Shown here: positions 8,135-16,530 of the stretch, piece after piece
How positions within the stretch are numbered: position 1 is the first letter of the stretch
Layout: each line of letters opens with the position of its first letter
NCBI RefSeq assembly: GCF_011008845.1
Contig: NZ_JAAIWM010000004.1
Coordinates: 62,001-126,000 of the forward strand
Origin: Bacillus mesophilus
Lineage (GTDB): Bacteria; Bacillota; Bacilli; Bacillales; SA4
Reading direction: 5' to 3'
DNA: 64,000 nucleotides
Made by a program: the position numbers and the translations under genes
The notes under the pieces: model-generated
Databases searched by the model: none
What the model was told of the DNA's origin: nothing
The model's input: the letters and a program-made list of their open reading frames with translations, nothing else

Positions 8135-9511
8135 ATGGATTTTCAGCGCGTCTTATCATTAGTAGAAGAAAGAAAAGATGAATACTTAGAAATGTTATTT
8201 ACCCTATTACGGCAGAAAAGTATCAGCTCACAAAATGATGGAGTAGTAGAATGCGCAGATTTATTAAAAGGAATGATGGAAGACATCGGTGTATCTACTC
8301 AGATATTCAAAACAGAAGGGCAGCCGATTATTTACGGAGAAATTATGACTGACCCTAGTAACCTCACTATCTTGTTTTATGGCCATTATGATGTACAGCC
8401 CGTTGATCCATTACATCAATGGTTGTCTCCGCCATTTGAACCGACGATTCGAAACGGTAAAATTTACTGTAGAGGCGTGGGCGATAATAAAGGACAATTA
8501 ATCACTCATTTATTAGCAATTAAGACGATGCTAGATGTATGTGGTGAACTTCCGATTAATGTGAAATTTGTTTTTGAAGGAGAAGAAGAGAGTACGAGTG
8601 TTAGTCTTCCTGTGTTTGTTGAGAATCATAAAGAATTATTGAAGACTGATCTAGTCTATACAGCCGATGGGCCTATGCCTGTTGGAGGTGAGCCATTAGT
8701 TCTGTTAGGTGTTCGTGGTGTGTTATGTGTGGAGTTAGCCGTTAAGGAAGCAGAATGGGATAATCACTCTGGTAACAAAGGTAACATTGTACCTAACCCT
8801 GCATGGACACTAGTTGAACTTCTTGCTACGATGCGTGATCAAGACCAAAGAGTAACCATAGAAGGTTTTTATGATGATATCTTACCAGCAACGCAGGCTG
8901 AACTAGATCTATTAAAAAAACTACCATATGACAATCAGAAGATTGGTAAGGAAATTGGGTATGACAAGCTCAATATGGATGGCGAAACGTACTACCGAAA
9001 GCTTACATTAGAACCGACCTTTAACATCCAAGGTTTTGTAAGTGGATACGGAGGAGAAGGCTCCAAAACAATCATCCCCTCTGAGGCAAAAGTGAAAGTT
9101 GATTTTCGGCTTGTACTAGACCAAAATCCAAAAGATATATTTGATAAAGTTGCGGCACATGTAAAAATACATGCACCTGGAGTAGAAGTAAAGTTTTTAG
9201 GCTCGATGGAACCATCCAGAACTCCATATGGCAATAGGTTAGTGAAGGTAATAGAACAAGCGGTTGAAAAAAGCTACAACCAGGAACCTATCGTTCAACC
9301 TAGTCTTGGAGGTAGTTTACCAGATTATGTTTGGACAAAAATCTTAAATGTTCCATCAGTTGTGGTTCCTTATGCCAACTTTGATGAACAAAATCATTCA
9401 CCGAATGAAAACTTAAATCTAGAAAACTTCTACAATGGCATTAAATGTACTTGTCATGTAATCGAGTGCCTTGGTGCATATTCTAAAGAGCAGATGAAAA
9501 TCAGTAAATAA
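8135..9511 (+). CDS. M20 family dipeptidase-like metallopeptidase
   Basis: A 458-residue di-zinc peptidase of the M20 dipeptidase / ArgE / CNDP type. Metal-binding motifs are in order: YGHYDVQP (His, with the adjacent Asp), GVGDNKGQ (bridging Asp), EGEEES (catalytic Glu and ligand), TADGP and the late His in NHSPNE. The dimerisation lid domain lies between about 210 and 330. ATG 8135 has GGAGG at 8121-8125; an upstream in-frame ATG at 8078 overlaps the preceding gene and has no RBS. It follows an M28 paralogue by 17 bp and ends at a strong terminator. A sensible reading is that it cleaves dipeptides or deacylates amino acids produced by the M28 partners. Confidence 0.9.
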   Translation: MDFQRVLSLVEERKDEYLEMLFTLLRQKSISSQNDGVVECADLLKGMMEDIGVSTQIFKTEGQPIIYGEIMTDPSNLTILFYGHYDVQPVDPLHQWLSPPFEPTIRNGKIYCRGVGDNKGQLITHLLAIKTMLDVCGELPINVKFVFEGEEESTSVSLPVFVENHKELLKTDLVYTADGPMPVGGEPLVLLGVRGVLCVELAVKEAEWDNHSGNKGNIVPNPAWTLVELLATMRDQDQRVTIEGFYDDILPATQAELDLLKKLPYDNQKIGKEIGYDKLNMDGETYYRKLTLEPTFNIQGFVSGYGGEGSKTIIPSEAKVKVDFRLVLDQNPKDIFDKVAAHVKIHAPGVEVKFLGSMEPSRTPYGNRLVKVIEQAVEKSYNQEPIVQPSLGGSLPDYVWTKILNVPSVVVPYANFDEQNHSPNENLNLENFYNGIKCTCHVIECLGAYSKEQMKISK

Positions 9512-9538
9512 CTTATAAGATTTTTCATAACTTAGTGC

Positions 9539-9575
9539 GGTGCATTCCTTCTTCAGGGAGGGAGTGCACCTTTTT
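9539..9575 (+). terminator. Rho-independent terminator after M20 gene
   Basis: A 10-bp stem (9539-9548 with 9561-9570, one G-U pair) around a 12-nt loop is followed by TTTTT. It ends the M28-M20 transcript. Confidence 0.8.
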
Positions 9576-9817
9576 GGTGCTCTTTTGTAATGACATATGG
9601 ATCCGGTTGCAAGTAAGAAATCATCTACAAACTAACGTAAACTGCTCCATATTAAGTTTGATTAACAATTAATTGTATTCATTATTAACAAAACATAAGG
9701 ACGAGAGCCCCTATAGGCTACCTAACCTTCTCCACACACCCCAATACCTAAACCTATTAAACCCTAAAAACTCCAAGTGAAACTCCTGAAACAATCATAT
9801 ATAGGACAATTAAAAGT

Positions 9818-9833
9818 TGGCACGAACCTTGCT
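9818..9833 (+). promoter_or_regulatory. Consensus sigma-54 (-24/-12) promoter of the ABC importer operon
   Basis: TGGCACGAACCTTGCT fits the published sigma-54 consensus TGGCACG-N4-TTGCW at every position, with GG (9819-9820) and GC (9831-9832) 10 bases apart. It lies 92 bp upstream of the binding-protein start. With the enhancer-binding protein at 1002 it argues that the importer is induced together with the peptidases. Confidence 0.92.
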
Positions 9834-9925
9834 TTAAATAAAGGTAAATAGAAAAGTCGGAATTCTCAGTTAAAAGGATTCATTGCTTCTATTTTAAGTG
9901 TTCATTCAAAAGGGAGGGTAATGAC

Positions 9926-11650
9926 ATGAAAAGCTTTAAGACAATCAACGTGTTAGTCATTATTATGTTGCTGATGAGTTTACTAGCTGGCTGTTTAGGC
10001 GGAGCTAAGCAAGAAACCGTGACAGAAGAAGGTGAAGATCCAGTAGTATCTGAGATTGATGATCCTGAGCGGGTTATCAGAACACTCGAGATTTTAACAA
10101 GACCGCAGGCTTCTTCTCCAGATGAATTCGAAACAGCGAACCTCATACTAGAAGGTATGCAACAGCTCGGGTTGTCAGCAGAACTAGATGTTATGCCATG
10201 GGAACAAATGTCTGATATTGTCTGGTACGACCGAGATCAATGGGATATTACAGGTTGGCAAATGGCTGCACGACCGGAACGACTAGATCCCGATGAGTTT
10301 ATTTATAATTTGTTCCATTCAAAGAATATTGCAGATGGATATAACTTTGTTGGATACAACAATCCTGAATACGATAGTATCGCAGAAAAGCAACGTGTCG
10401 AAATCGATAAAGAAACCCGTAAGCAGCTTGTTTATGAGGCTCAAGAAATAATAGCTAACGATGTTCCTTATTTCTTTAATGTTAATGCCACATTAAACTA
10501 CGTTTACAATAATAAGGTTTTTGAAGAAAGCTCAATTAAAGAAATGGCAGGATTAGGGATTAAGAACTTCTGGACTTACATTCATGCGACCCCCAAAGGA
10601 GAACAGAAGGATTTTATATTAAATAGTAATGATAATATTCAGGCTGTTAATCCCCTTTATATCAGTGGTTCTGTAGATTCTTGGGTTACAGAATTAGTTT
10701 GGGACCGTTTAATGAGAATGGGTGAGGATGGACTTCCAAAACCATGGGCAGCAGAAAAGGTTGAATGGGTAACAGACACAGAGGTAAAGGTAACACTTCA
10801 CGAAGGAATGAAGTGGCATGATGGAAAACCTGTGACGGCAGAGGATGTTCAATATTCTTTTGAAGTTCCGTTAACAGATGAAGTGCCCATGTATAAGCCA
10901 TTCGTAGAGAATATAGAAAAAATTGATGTAATCGATGATTTAACGTTAACTTTTACATTAAAAGCTCCATATGCAGCATTCGAAACGGCTAGTCTTGCAA
11001 AAATCAACTTGATTCCTAAGCATGTTTGGGAACCAATCATTGAAGATTTAAAGACAAAGCCTGAAAATGCTGAGAGCTACCAAGAAGAGGTGCCAATCGG
11101 TTCAGGTCCATTTAAGTTCTCGAATTGGAAATTCTCTGAGGAATTAGTATTAGAAGCAGATAAAGGGCATTTTGCTGCACCGAAGATTGATCGTTGGATT
11201 GTTCGAATTGTACCTAATATGGAAGCGTCACTTGGAATGATTCAAAACGGTGAGATCAATTTCTTAGCTACTTATTTAGGAGATGCCCAATTATTACAAC
11301 AAAAGGTTAATGAAACACCAAGCTTAACAATGGTTTCCTCAACAGACTTAGGATTCAGATTCTTTGCTCCAAACCTACGAAGAGCACCTTTTGATGATGT
11401 TGCCTTTAGAAGAGCGATTGCGGCAATTATTGATCGTGATTTATTAGTTGGTGCCATCTGGAAGGGTTTTGCAGAACCATCTGATTCCATTATTTCTTCT
11501 GCTCTTGACTTCTGGAAAAATCCTGATTTGAATTATCCGTCTGGTGGGGTAGAAGAAGCTAAAAAGATACTTGCTGAGGCTGGATACGAGTGGGATAAGA
11601 ATGGAAAGTTATTATACCCAGAAGGTAATACTGAGCAAATTAGTAAGTAA
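9926..11650 (+). CDS. Peptide ABC transporter substrate-binding lipoprotein, circularly permuted SBP_bac_5 fold
   Basis: A 574-residue extracytoplasmic lipoprotein: signal peptide with lipobox LLAGC (Cys about 23). The domain order is unusual. Residues about 47-220 (LEILTRPQ... to NFWTYIHATPKG) match what is normally the C-terminal third of family-5 binding proteins. Residues about 225-574 then match the normal mature N-terminus (NPLYISGS, GMKWHDGKPVTAEDV, IGSGPFKF, NLRRAPFDD) and stop after WDKNGKLLYPEGN, which in normal proteins runs directly into the LEIL segment. The fold therefore appears cut at one point and rejoined through the natural termini. RBS GGGAGGG; ATG 9926. It is first in the sigma-54 importer operon. 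Expected role: capture of an oligopeptide or similar ligand for the downstream permeases. Confidence 0.88.
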   Translation: MKSFKTINVLVIIMLLMSLLAGCLGGAKQETVTEEGEDPVVSEIDDPERVIRTLEILTRPQASSPDEFETANLILEGMQQLGLSAELDVMPWEQMSDIVWYDRDQWDITGWQMAARPERLDPDEFIYNLFHSKNIADGYNFVGYNNPEYDSIAEKQRVEIDKETRKQLVYEAQEIIANDVPYFFNVNATLNYVYNNKVFEESSIKEMAGLGIKNFWTYIHATPKGEQKDFILNSNDNIQAVNPLYISGSVDSWVTELVWDRLMRMGEDGLPKPWAAEKVEWVTDTEVKVTLHEGMKWHDGKPVTAEDVQYSFEVPLTDEVPMYKPFVENIEKIDVIDDLTLTFTLKAPYAAFETASLAKINLIPKHVWEPIIEDLKTKPENAESYQEEVPIGSGPFKFSNWKFSEELVLEADKGHFAAPKIDRWIVRIVPNMEASLGMIQNGEINFLATYLGDAQLLQQKVNETPSLTMVSSTDLGFRFFAPNLRRAPFDDVAFRRAIAAIIDRDLLVGAIWKGFAEPSDSIISSALDFWKNPDLNYPSGGVEEAKKILAEAGYEWDKNGKLLYPEGNTEQISK

Positions 11651-11663
11651 ACCAATAATAGTG

Positions 11664-11686
11664 AGTGCCGACATTTGGTCGGCACT
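11664..11686 (+). other. Intercistronic hairpin between binding protein and permease genes
   Basis: A perfect 9-bp GC-rich stem (11664-11672 with 11678-11686) and 5-nt loop without a following T-run. Such hairpins after binding-protein genes commonly protect the upstream message from 3' decay, giving more binding protein than permease; that role is inferred here. Confidence 0.55.
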
Positions 11687-11718
11687 TCCCAATATGAAAG
11701 AGAAGGGAGGAAATACTA

Positions 11719-12699
11719 GTGAATGGAAAGTGGAGATTTTTTATTTCTAGATTAATTCAGATGATTTTCACTCTATGGGTTATTGCCACTATTCTTTTCT
11801 TTTTATTCCGATTAATGCCTGGTAATCCTTTAGCTGCCTATATCGACCCAACATTTACAAAAGAACAGCAGGATATATTACTTCAACAATTTGGGCTTGA
11901 TAAACCTTTGTGGCAGCAGTATTTTATTTATTTCGGTAATCTTCTACAAGGTCAATTAGGAGATTCATTCTTTTTTAAAGAACCAGTTTTAGAGATTATT
12001 TGGAGAGTATTTCCTAACACAATCTATCTAATGATTATTTCATTGTTAGTTGCTTATACAATCGGAACGTTAGGTGGAGTTTTACTCGCTTGGAAACGTG
12101 GAACAAAGACCGAAACCACAGGAATTGTTCTAACTTTATTAACTAGATCCGCACCGCAGTTTTGGGTTGGAATGGTTGTACTAGCGATTTTTTCCTTTCA
12201 TTTAAACTGGTTTCCATCTGCTGGTGCCTCAACAGCTGGAACTGTTTATAACTCAGAGCTAGAAAAGTTATTTTCATTAGACTTTTACCATCATTTATTT
12301 TTACCAGGACTAACACTGTCTATCTACTTGTTAGGCCTTCCACTACTTCTCATGAGATCCAATATGATGGATGTAATGGGGGAAGCGTATGTTGACATGG
12401 CACATATGCGTGGATTAAAAGACTGGAGAATCATGCTTAAGTATGCAGCTAGGAACGCAGCATTACCAGTTATTACAGCAATGGCTGTTGGGATAGGTTA
12501 TGCAATTGGGGGAAATGTCGTAATCGAGACAGTATTTAGCTGGCCTGGCTTAGGAAGATTACTAGTTAATGCAGTTACCTCAAGTGATTATCCGTTAGCT
12601 CAAGGTGCATTTATTTTGATTGCAGCGATTATGGTCTTCATGAATTTTATTGCTGACATTTTATATAGTCTACTAGATCCAAGAGTCGTAAGGAGGTGA
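11719..12699 (+). CDS. Opp/Dpp-type ABC transporter permease (DppB-like)
   Basis: A 326-residue inner-membrane permease with the N-terminal segment typical of the DppB/OppB subunit (LWVIATILFFLFRLMPGNP), about six membrane spans and an EAA loop region near AYVDMAHMRGLKDW. GTG 11719 with AAGGGAGG at 11703-11710. It is second in the importer operon, separated from the binding protein by a hairpin and followed 4 bp later by the DppC-like partner, with which it should form the channel. Confidence 0.93.
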   Translation: MNGKWRFFISRLIQMIFTLWVIATILFFLFRLMPGNPLAAYIDPTFTKEQQDILLQQFGLDKPLWQQYFIYFGNLLQGQLGDSFFFKEPVLEIIWRVFPNTIYLMIISLLVAYTIGTLGGVLLAWKRGTKTETTGIVLTLLTRSAPQFWVGMVVLAIFSFHLNWFPSAGASTAGTVYNSELEKLFSLDFYHHLFLPGLTLSIYLLGLPLLLMRSNMMDVMGEAYVDMAHMRGLKDWRIMLKYAARNAALPVITAMAVGIGYAIGGNVVIETVFSWPGLGRLLVNAVTSSDYPLAQGAFILIAAIMVFMNFIADILYSLLDPRVVRR

Positions 12700-12703
12700 T
12701 CAT

Positions 12704-13639
12704 TTGAACACAAATGTAGAAACGAACCCTCAGCCTACTAACATGTATTCAGGTAAAAATCTTTGGTTTCGTGTATTTGTAAGAAGATTTATAGCATTTC
12801 TTAAGTTTTTTAAACAAGATAAATTTTGTATGGTGGGCGCGATCATCTATCTGATTTTTATAATTCTATATATTTTCGCTCCGATGATCGCTCCCTATAA
12901 CCCTCATGAAATGATTAAGGTCGATGGAAAGTTACTATTTAATGCACCGCCATCAGCTGAGCATTGGTTAGGTACAACAAATATGGGTAGAGATATCTTT
13001 TCTCAGCTCATATACGGCGTTCGTCCAGCCCTAGTTGTCGGCTTCAGTGCAGCCTTCTTCGTAATGGTTGTTGGGACGTTAGTAGGGTTATTTTCTGGCT
13101 ATTTTCAAGGGAAAATAGATAACTTCCTAATGAGAGTAACAGATATCGCTTTTGGAATTCCATTCGAACCATTTGTTATTGTGCTCGTTGCTTTTTTAGG
13201 AGCAAGTATATGGAATATTGTACTAGCGATGGCGCTTTTATTATGGAGAGATACGGCAAGGGTTATACGATCACAGGTATTAACTGTACGTGAACGGAAT
13301 TTTGTCGAAGCCGCAAAAGTGTCAGGTGCCTCACACCTACGAATTATCTTTGTACAAATTGCACCAAATATCCTCCCGTTATCCTTTCTATATGGATCAC
13401 TTGCAGTTGGTTGGGCAATCTTGACGGAGGCGGCGGTTAGCTTTTTAGGGTTTGGTGATCCTACAATCGTGAGCTGGGGTTATATGCTTCATGATGCTTA
13501 TGTATCACAAGCCTTATCCAGAGGAGCCTTCCACTGGTTTGTACCTCCTGGGATCCTGATTATGTTAGCAGTAATGGCTGGTTTTTATATTGGAAGAGGT
13601 TCAGAAGAAATTTTATACCCAAGATTGAAAAAGCATTGA
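12704..13639 (+). CDS. Opp/Dpp-type ABC transporter permease (DppC-like)
   Basis: A 311-residue permease of the DppC/OppC type: N-terminal cytoplasmic tail, first span, then the HWLGTTNMGRDIFSQLIYG motif characteristic of this subunit, and an EAA loop with RERNFVEAAKVSGAS. The start is TTG 12704; its ribosome site AAGGAGGTGATC (12690-12701) matches the whole anti-Shine-Dalgarno sequence and overlaps the stop of the preceding gene, so efficient coupled translation is likely despite the TTG. Confidence 0.93.
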   Translation: MNTNVETNPQPTNMYSGKNLWFRVFVRRFIAFLKFFKQDKFCMVGAIIYLIFIILYIFAPMIAPYNPHEMIKVDGKLLFNAPPSAEHWLGTTNMGRDIFSQLIYGVRPALVVGFSAAFFVMVVGTLVGLFSGYFQGKIDNFLMRVTDIAFGIPFEPFVIVLVAFLGASIWNIVLAMALLLWRDTARVIRSQVLTVRERNFVEAAKVSGASHLRIIFVQIAPNILPLSFLYGSLAVGWAILTEAAVSFLGFGDPTIVSWGYMLHDAYVSQALSRGAFHWFVPPGILIMLAVMAGFYIGRGSEEILYPRLKKH

Positions 13640-13656
13640 TGACCGGAGGTGAGTGA

Positions 13657-14670
13657 ATGGCTTTGTTAGAGGTGAAAAACCTTGAAATTTACTATCAAAC
13701 AAAAAGAGGAACGAGTAAAGCAGTAGATGATGTGTCTTTCGAATTAGAACAAGGAAAAAGTATTGGTATTGTAGGGGAAAGCGGGTGTGGCAAGAGTACC
13801 CTTGTTAAAGGAATTATTAGAGTAATGGCAAAGAATGGTTCCATTAATAACGGAGAAGTCCTCTTTAACGGAAAAGACCTAACTAAAATATCTGAACAAG
13901 AGATTCGTTCGATTAGATGGAAGGAGCTGTCACTCATTCCACAAGCGGCGATGGATTCTTTAAACCCTGTTTATCCAGTCTTAGATGCGTTTGTGGAGAT
14001 TCTAACGTTGAAAGGTAATATGAAGAAAAAGCAGGCAGTTGAACGCGCAAAAGAGTTATTTGATATGGTCGGACTTGATCAAAAACGCTTAACATACTAC
14101 CCACATGAATTTTCAGGTGGGATGAAGCAGAGAGCTGTCATCGCACTCGCCTTAGCTCTTAATCCAAAGCTTATTATTGCAGATGAACCTGTTACTGCAC
14201 TTGACGTAATCGTTCAGGATCAAGTATTAAAGGAGCTTACTAGATTAAGAGAACAATTAGGAATATCGCTAATCTTAATTACCCATGACATCTCAGTAGT
14301 TGCTCAAACCTGTGAGTCTATCGCGGTGATGTACGCCGGAAAAATTGTGGAAAAGGGTCTTGCAAGAAATGTATTAAAAAATCCAACCCATCCATACACC
14401 ATGGGACTTGCAAATGCATTCCCAAACTTAAAGGAGCCTGACAAACCTTTAATTTCAATTGAAGGCTCACCACCAGACCTAGTAGATCCACCCACTGGTT
14501 GCCGTTTTGCAGAACGTTGCCCTTTTAAAATAGCTCAGTGTACTCAAGAAGAACCTAAACTTGTAGAGGTGGAAGTAGGTCATTTTTCTGCCTGTCATAG
14601 ACTAGCAGAGATCGATGAACTTCGTGAGAAATCTAAGGAGGTGAGCACATGGGAAAAAGTAATGTCATAG
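13657..14670 (+). CDS. Opp/Dpp-type ABC transporter ATP-binding protein (DppD-like)
   Basis: A 337-residue ATPase with Walker A GESGCGKST, signature FSGGMKQR, Walker B LIIADEP and a C-terminal oligopeptide-transporter extension with cysteines (GCRFAERCPF) that in relatives can bind an iron-sulfur cluster. ATG 13657 is preceded by GGAGGTGA. It overlaps the next ATPase gene by 22 nt. It energises import with its partner. Confidence 0.94.
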   Translation: MALLEVKNLEIYYQTKRGTSKAVDDVSFELEQGKSIGIVGESGCGKSTLVKGIIRVMAKNGSINNGEVLFNGKDLTKISEQEIRSIRWKELSLIPQAAMDSLNPVYPVLDAFVEILTLKGNMKKKQAVERAKELFDMVGLDQKRLTYYPHEFSGGMKQRAVIALALALNPKLIIADEPVTALDVIVQDQVLKELTRLREQLGISLILITHDISVVAQTCESIAVMYAGKIVEKGLARNVLKNPTHPYTMGLANAFPNLKEPDKPLISIEGSPPDLVDPPTGCRFAERCPFKIAQCTQEEPKLVEVEVGHFSACHRLAEIDELREKSKEVSTWEKVMS

Positions 14671-15674
14671 AGGTTCACGACTTAAAAATGCATTTCCCTG
14701 TTCGTCAAAACCTTTTTAAGAGAAATAGTGGGGATTCTTTAAAGGCTGTAGATGGAGTAAGCTTTTCCATCCCTAAAGGTCAGTCACTTGGAATTGCAGG
14801 CGAAAGTGGTTGCGGTAAAACTACGACTGGGAAGATGCTATTACAGCTATATGAACCAACAGGTGGCACTTTTCATTTTAACGGAGAAGATGTGACTCAC
14901 ATTAAATCCAAGAAAGACATTAAAAAGTTTCGTAAACAAGCACAACTTATGTTCCAGAATCCATTTGAGGCGCTAAACCCGAGATTTACAATCTTTAGGT
15001 CACTTCTAGAGCCATTGATTATTCACGGAATCGGTACAAAGGAAGAGCGAGTAACTCTTGTTAAAGAAGCATTAGAAAGAGTTAACTTACATCCAGCTGA
15101 AACCTATTTTGAAAAATATCCTCACCAAATGAGTGGTGGTCAGCTTCAGCGGGTTGTCTTGGCAAGGGCTTTAATAATTGACCCAATTTTCATCGTTGCG
15201 GATGAACCAGTATCCATGCTGGATGTATCTGTACGTGCAGGTGTACTGAACTTAATGAAAGAAGTTACAAAGAGTATGGAACTGACAACCGTTTATATTT
15301 CTCATGATTTATCACTCATTCAATATATGTGTGAGCAAACAGCCATCATGTACTTAGGCAAAATTGTGGAAATCGGTAATACCAGAGAAGTACTAGCAAA
15401 TCCCCAACATCCTTATACACAGGCCTTGATTAGTGCAGTACCAGTCCCTGATCCAGACCAAAAAAGTGAACAAGTTAACATTAGCAATCATGTACCTAGC
15501 CCTATTAATCTACCACCAGGTTGTCATTTTCAAAACAGATGTCCATACGCTGAGGCCATTTGTAAGCAAGAAGGGCCTGAGCTAAAAGAGACAACGGATG
15601 GTCATAAGGTTGCCTGTCACATGGTACATGACAAAAATAACTTGTTTAAAGAAAAGAAAATTGTCACAGTTTAG
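14649..15674 (+). CDS. Opp/Dpp-type ABC transporter ATP-binding protein (DppF-like)
   Basis: A 341-residue second ATPase: Walker A GESGCGKTT, signature MSGGQLQR, Walker B FIVADEP and the C-terminal CHFQNRCPYAEAIC cysteine segment. The RBS (AAGGAGG) lies inside the preceding gene. It completes a five-gene importer (one binding protein, two permeases, two ATPases). The racemase gene follows after 63 bp without a visible strong terminator. Confidence 0.94.
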   Translation: MGKSNVIEVHDLKMHFPVRQNLFKRNSGDSLKAVDGVSFSIPKGQSLGIAGESGCGKTTTGKMLLQLYEPTGGTFHFNGEDVTHIKSKKDIKKFRKQAQLMFQNPFEALNPRFTIFRSLLEPLIIHGIGTKEERVTLVKEALERVNLHPAETYFEKYPHQMSGGQLQRVVLARALIIDPIFIVADEPVSMLDVSVRAGVLNLMKEVTKSMELTTVYISHDLSLIQYMCEQTAIMYLGKIVEIGNTREVLANPQHPYTQALISAVPVPDPDQKSEQVNISNHVPSPINLPPGCHFQNRCPYAEAICKQEGPELKETTDGHKVACHMVHDKNNLFKEKKIVTV

Positions 15675-15737
15675 CCTGATTTTCTAGATCTGAAATAGAT
15701 CTCTTAAATAAATTTCTGTTAGAAAAGGGGTATTAGA

Positions 15738-16499
15738 ATGAAGATTGTTTATGTAGTTCCTGGACCGATGAACCTTGAAGAAGTAGCTAGAAGAGGTGCA
15801 CTTTTAAAGCAATGGGCTGGTGAAGGAGTTCAAGTCGATATTTCAACAGTAGCCGATGGTCCTGCCTCAATCGAATCTATGTATGAAGAATATTTAAGCA
15901 TTCCACAAACAGCTAAACTAATATATCAACATGAACAAGAAGGATATGATGCAGTTGTATTAGGTTGTGCGGGTGATCCCGGTCTCGATGCATACCGAGA
16001 AATCACAACCAATCTAACAATTGTTGGTCCTGCAGCTTCTAGTTTTCATACCGCCGCTTTGCTCGGTCATCGATTTTCTGTTTTGACTGTTACTGATAGT
16101 ACGATTGCAAGCGCCTATGAACTTGTTCAAAAGGCAGGTTTATCGAGTAAGCTTGCCTCTGTAAAGGCTGTTAATATTCCAGTATTAGAACTAGGAGTTG
16201 ATCGCCAAGCTACTCTAGAAAAATTAATCGCGATTGGTAAAAAGGAAATAGAAGAAAACGGTGCTGATACCCTAACGTTAGGTTGTATGTCAATGGGATT
16301 CCTCAATGTAGCAGAGGATATGCAGGAGGCCCTTGGTATCCCTGTAATAAATCCTGCAAAAAATGCATTAAAAGTAGCCGAAGCATTAGTTGGTGCAGGC
16401 TATCGCCACTCGAAGAAAGCATATATGGTTCCACCAAAGCTTGCATCTGGCAAAGTGAAGTCTCTTGATGAACTTCATGTTACAAGAGTAATCCAATAG
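15738..16499 (+). CDS. Asp/Glu/hydantoin racemase family protein
   Basis: A 253-residue cofactor-independent racemase fold with the paired catalytic cysteines in VVLGCAGDPG (about residue 78) and LTLGCMSMGF (about 182), which act as the two acid/base thiols. Relatives racemise hydantoins, allantoin, aspartate or glutamate. It sits between the importer genes and another M28 paralogue, 31 bp upstream of the latter, so the imported substrate may contain a D-residue or be a cyclic ureide or amide. The exact substrate is not decidable from sequence. Confidence 0.88.
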   Translation: MKIVYVVPGPMNLEEVARRGALLKQWAGEGVQVDISTVADGPASIESMYEEYLSIPQTAKLIYQHEQEGYDAVVLGCAGDPGLDAYREITTNLTIVGPAASSFHTAALLGHRFSVLTVTDSTIASAYELVQKAGLSSKLASVKAVNIPVLELGVDRQATLEKLIAIGKKEIEENGADTLTLGCMSMGFLNVAEDMQEALGIPVINPAKNALKVAEALVGAGYRHSKKAYMVPPKLASGKVKSLDELHVTRVIQ

Positions 16500-16530
16500 A
16501 TTCATAGATACGTGAAGGAGGAAAGCACTT

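Larger units (their letters stand above)
9512..9925. other. 414-bp control region between peptidase and importer operons
   Basis: It contains a terminator (9539-9575), a 12-bp perfect palindrome ACAATTAATTGT (9665-9676) about 140 bp upstream of the sigma-54 promoter, which is a suitable distance for an enhancer site, a C-rich stretch on the plus strand (about 9716-9790), and the -24/-12 promoter at 9818. No coding potential was seen. The palindrome as an enhancer is inference only; no copy was found upstream of the 3165 promoter. Confidence 0.5.
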
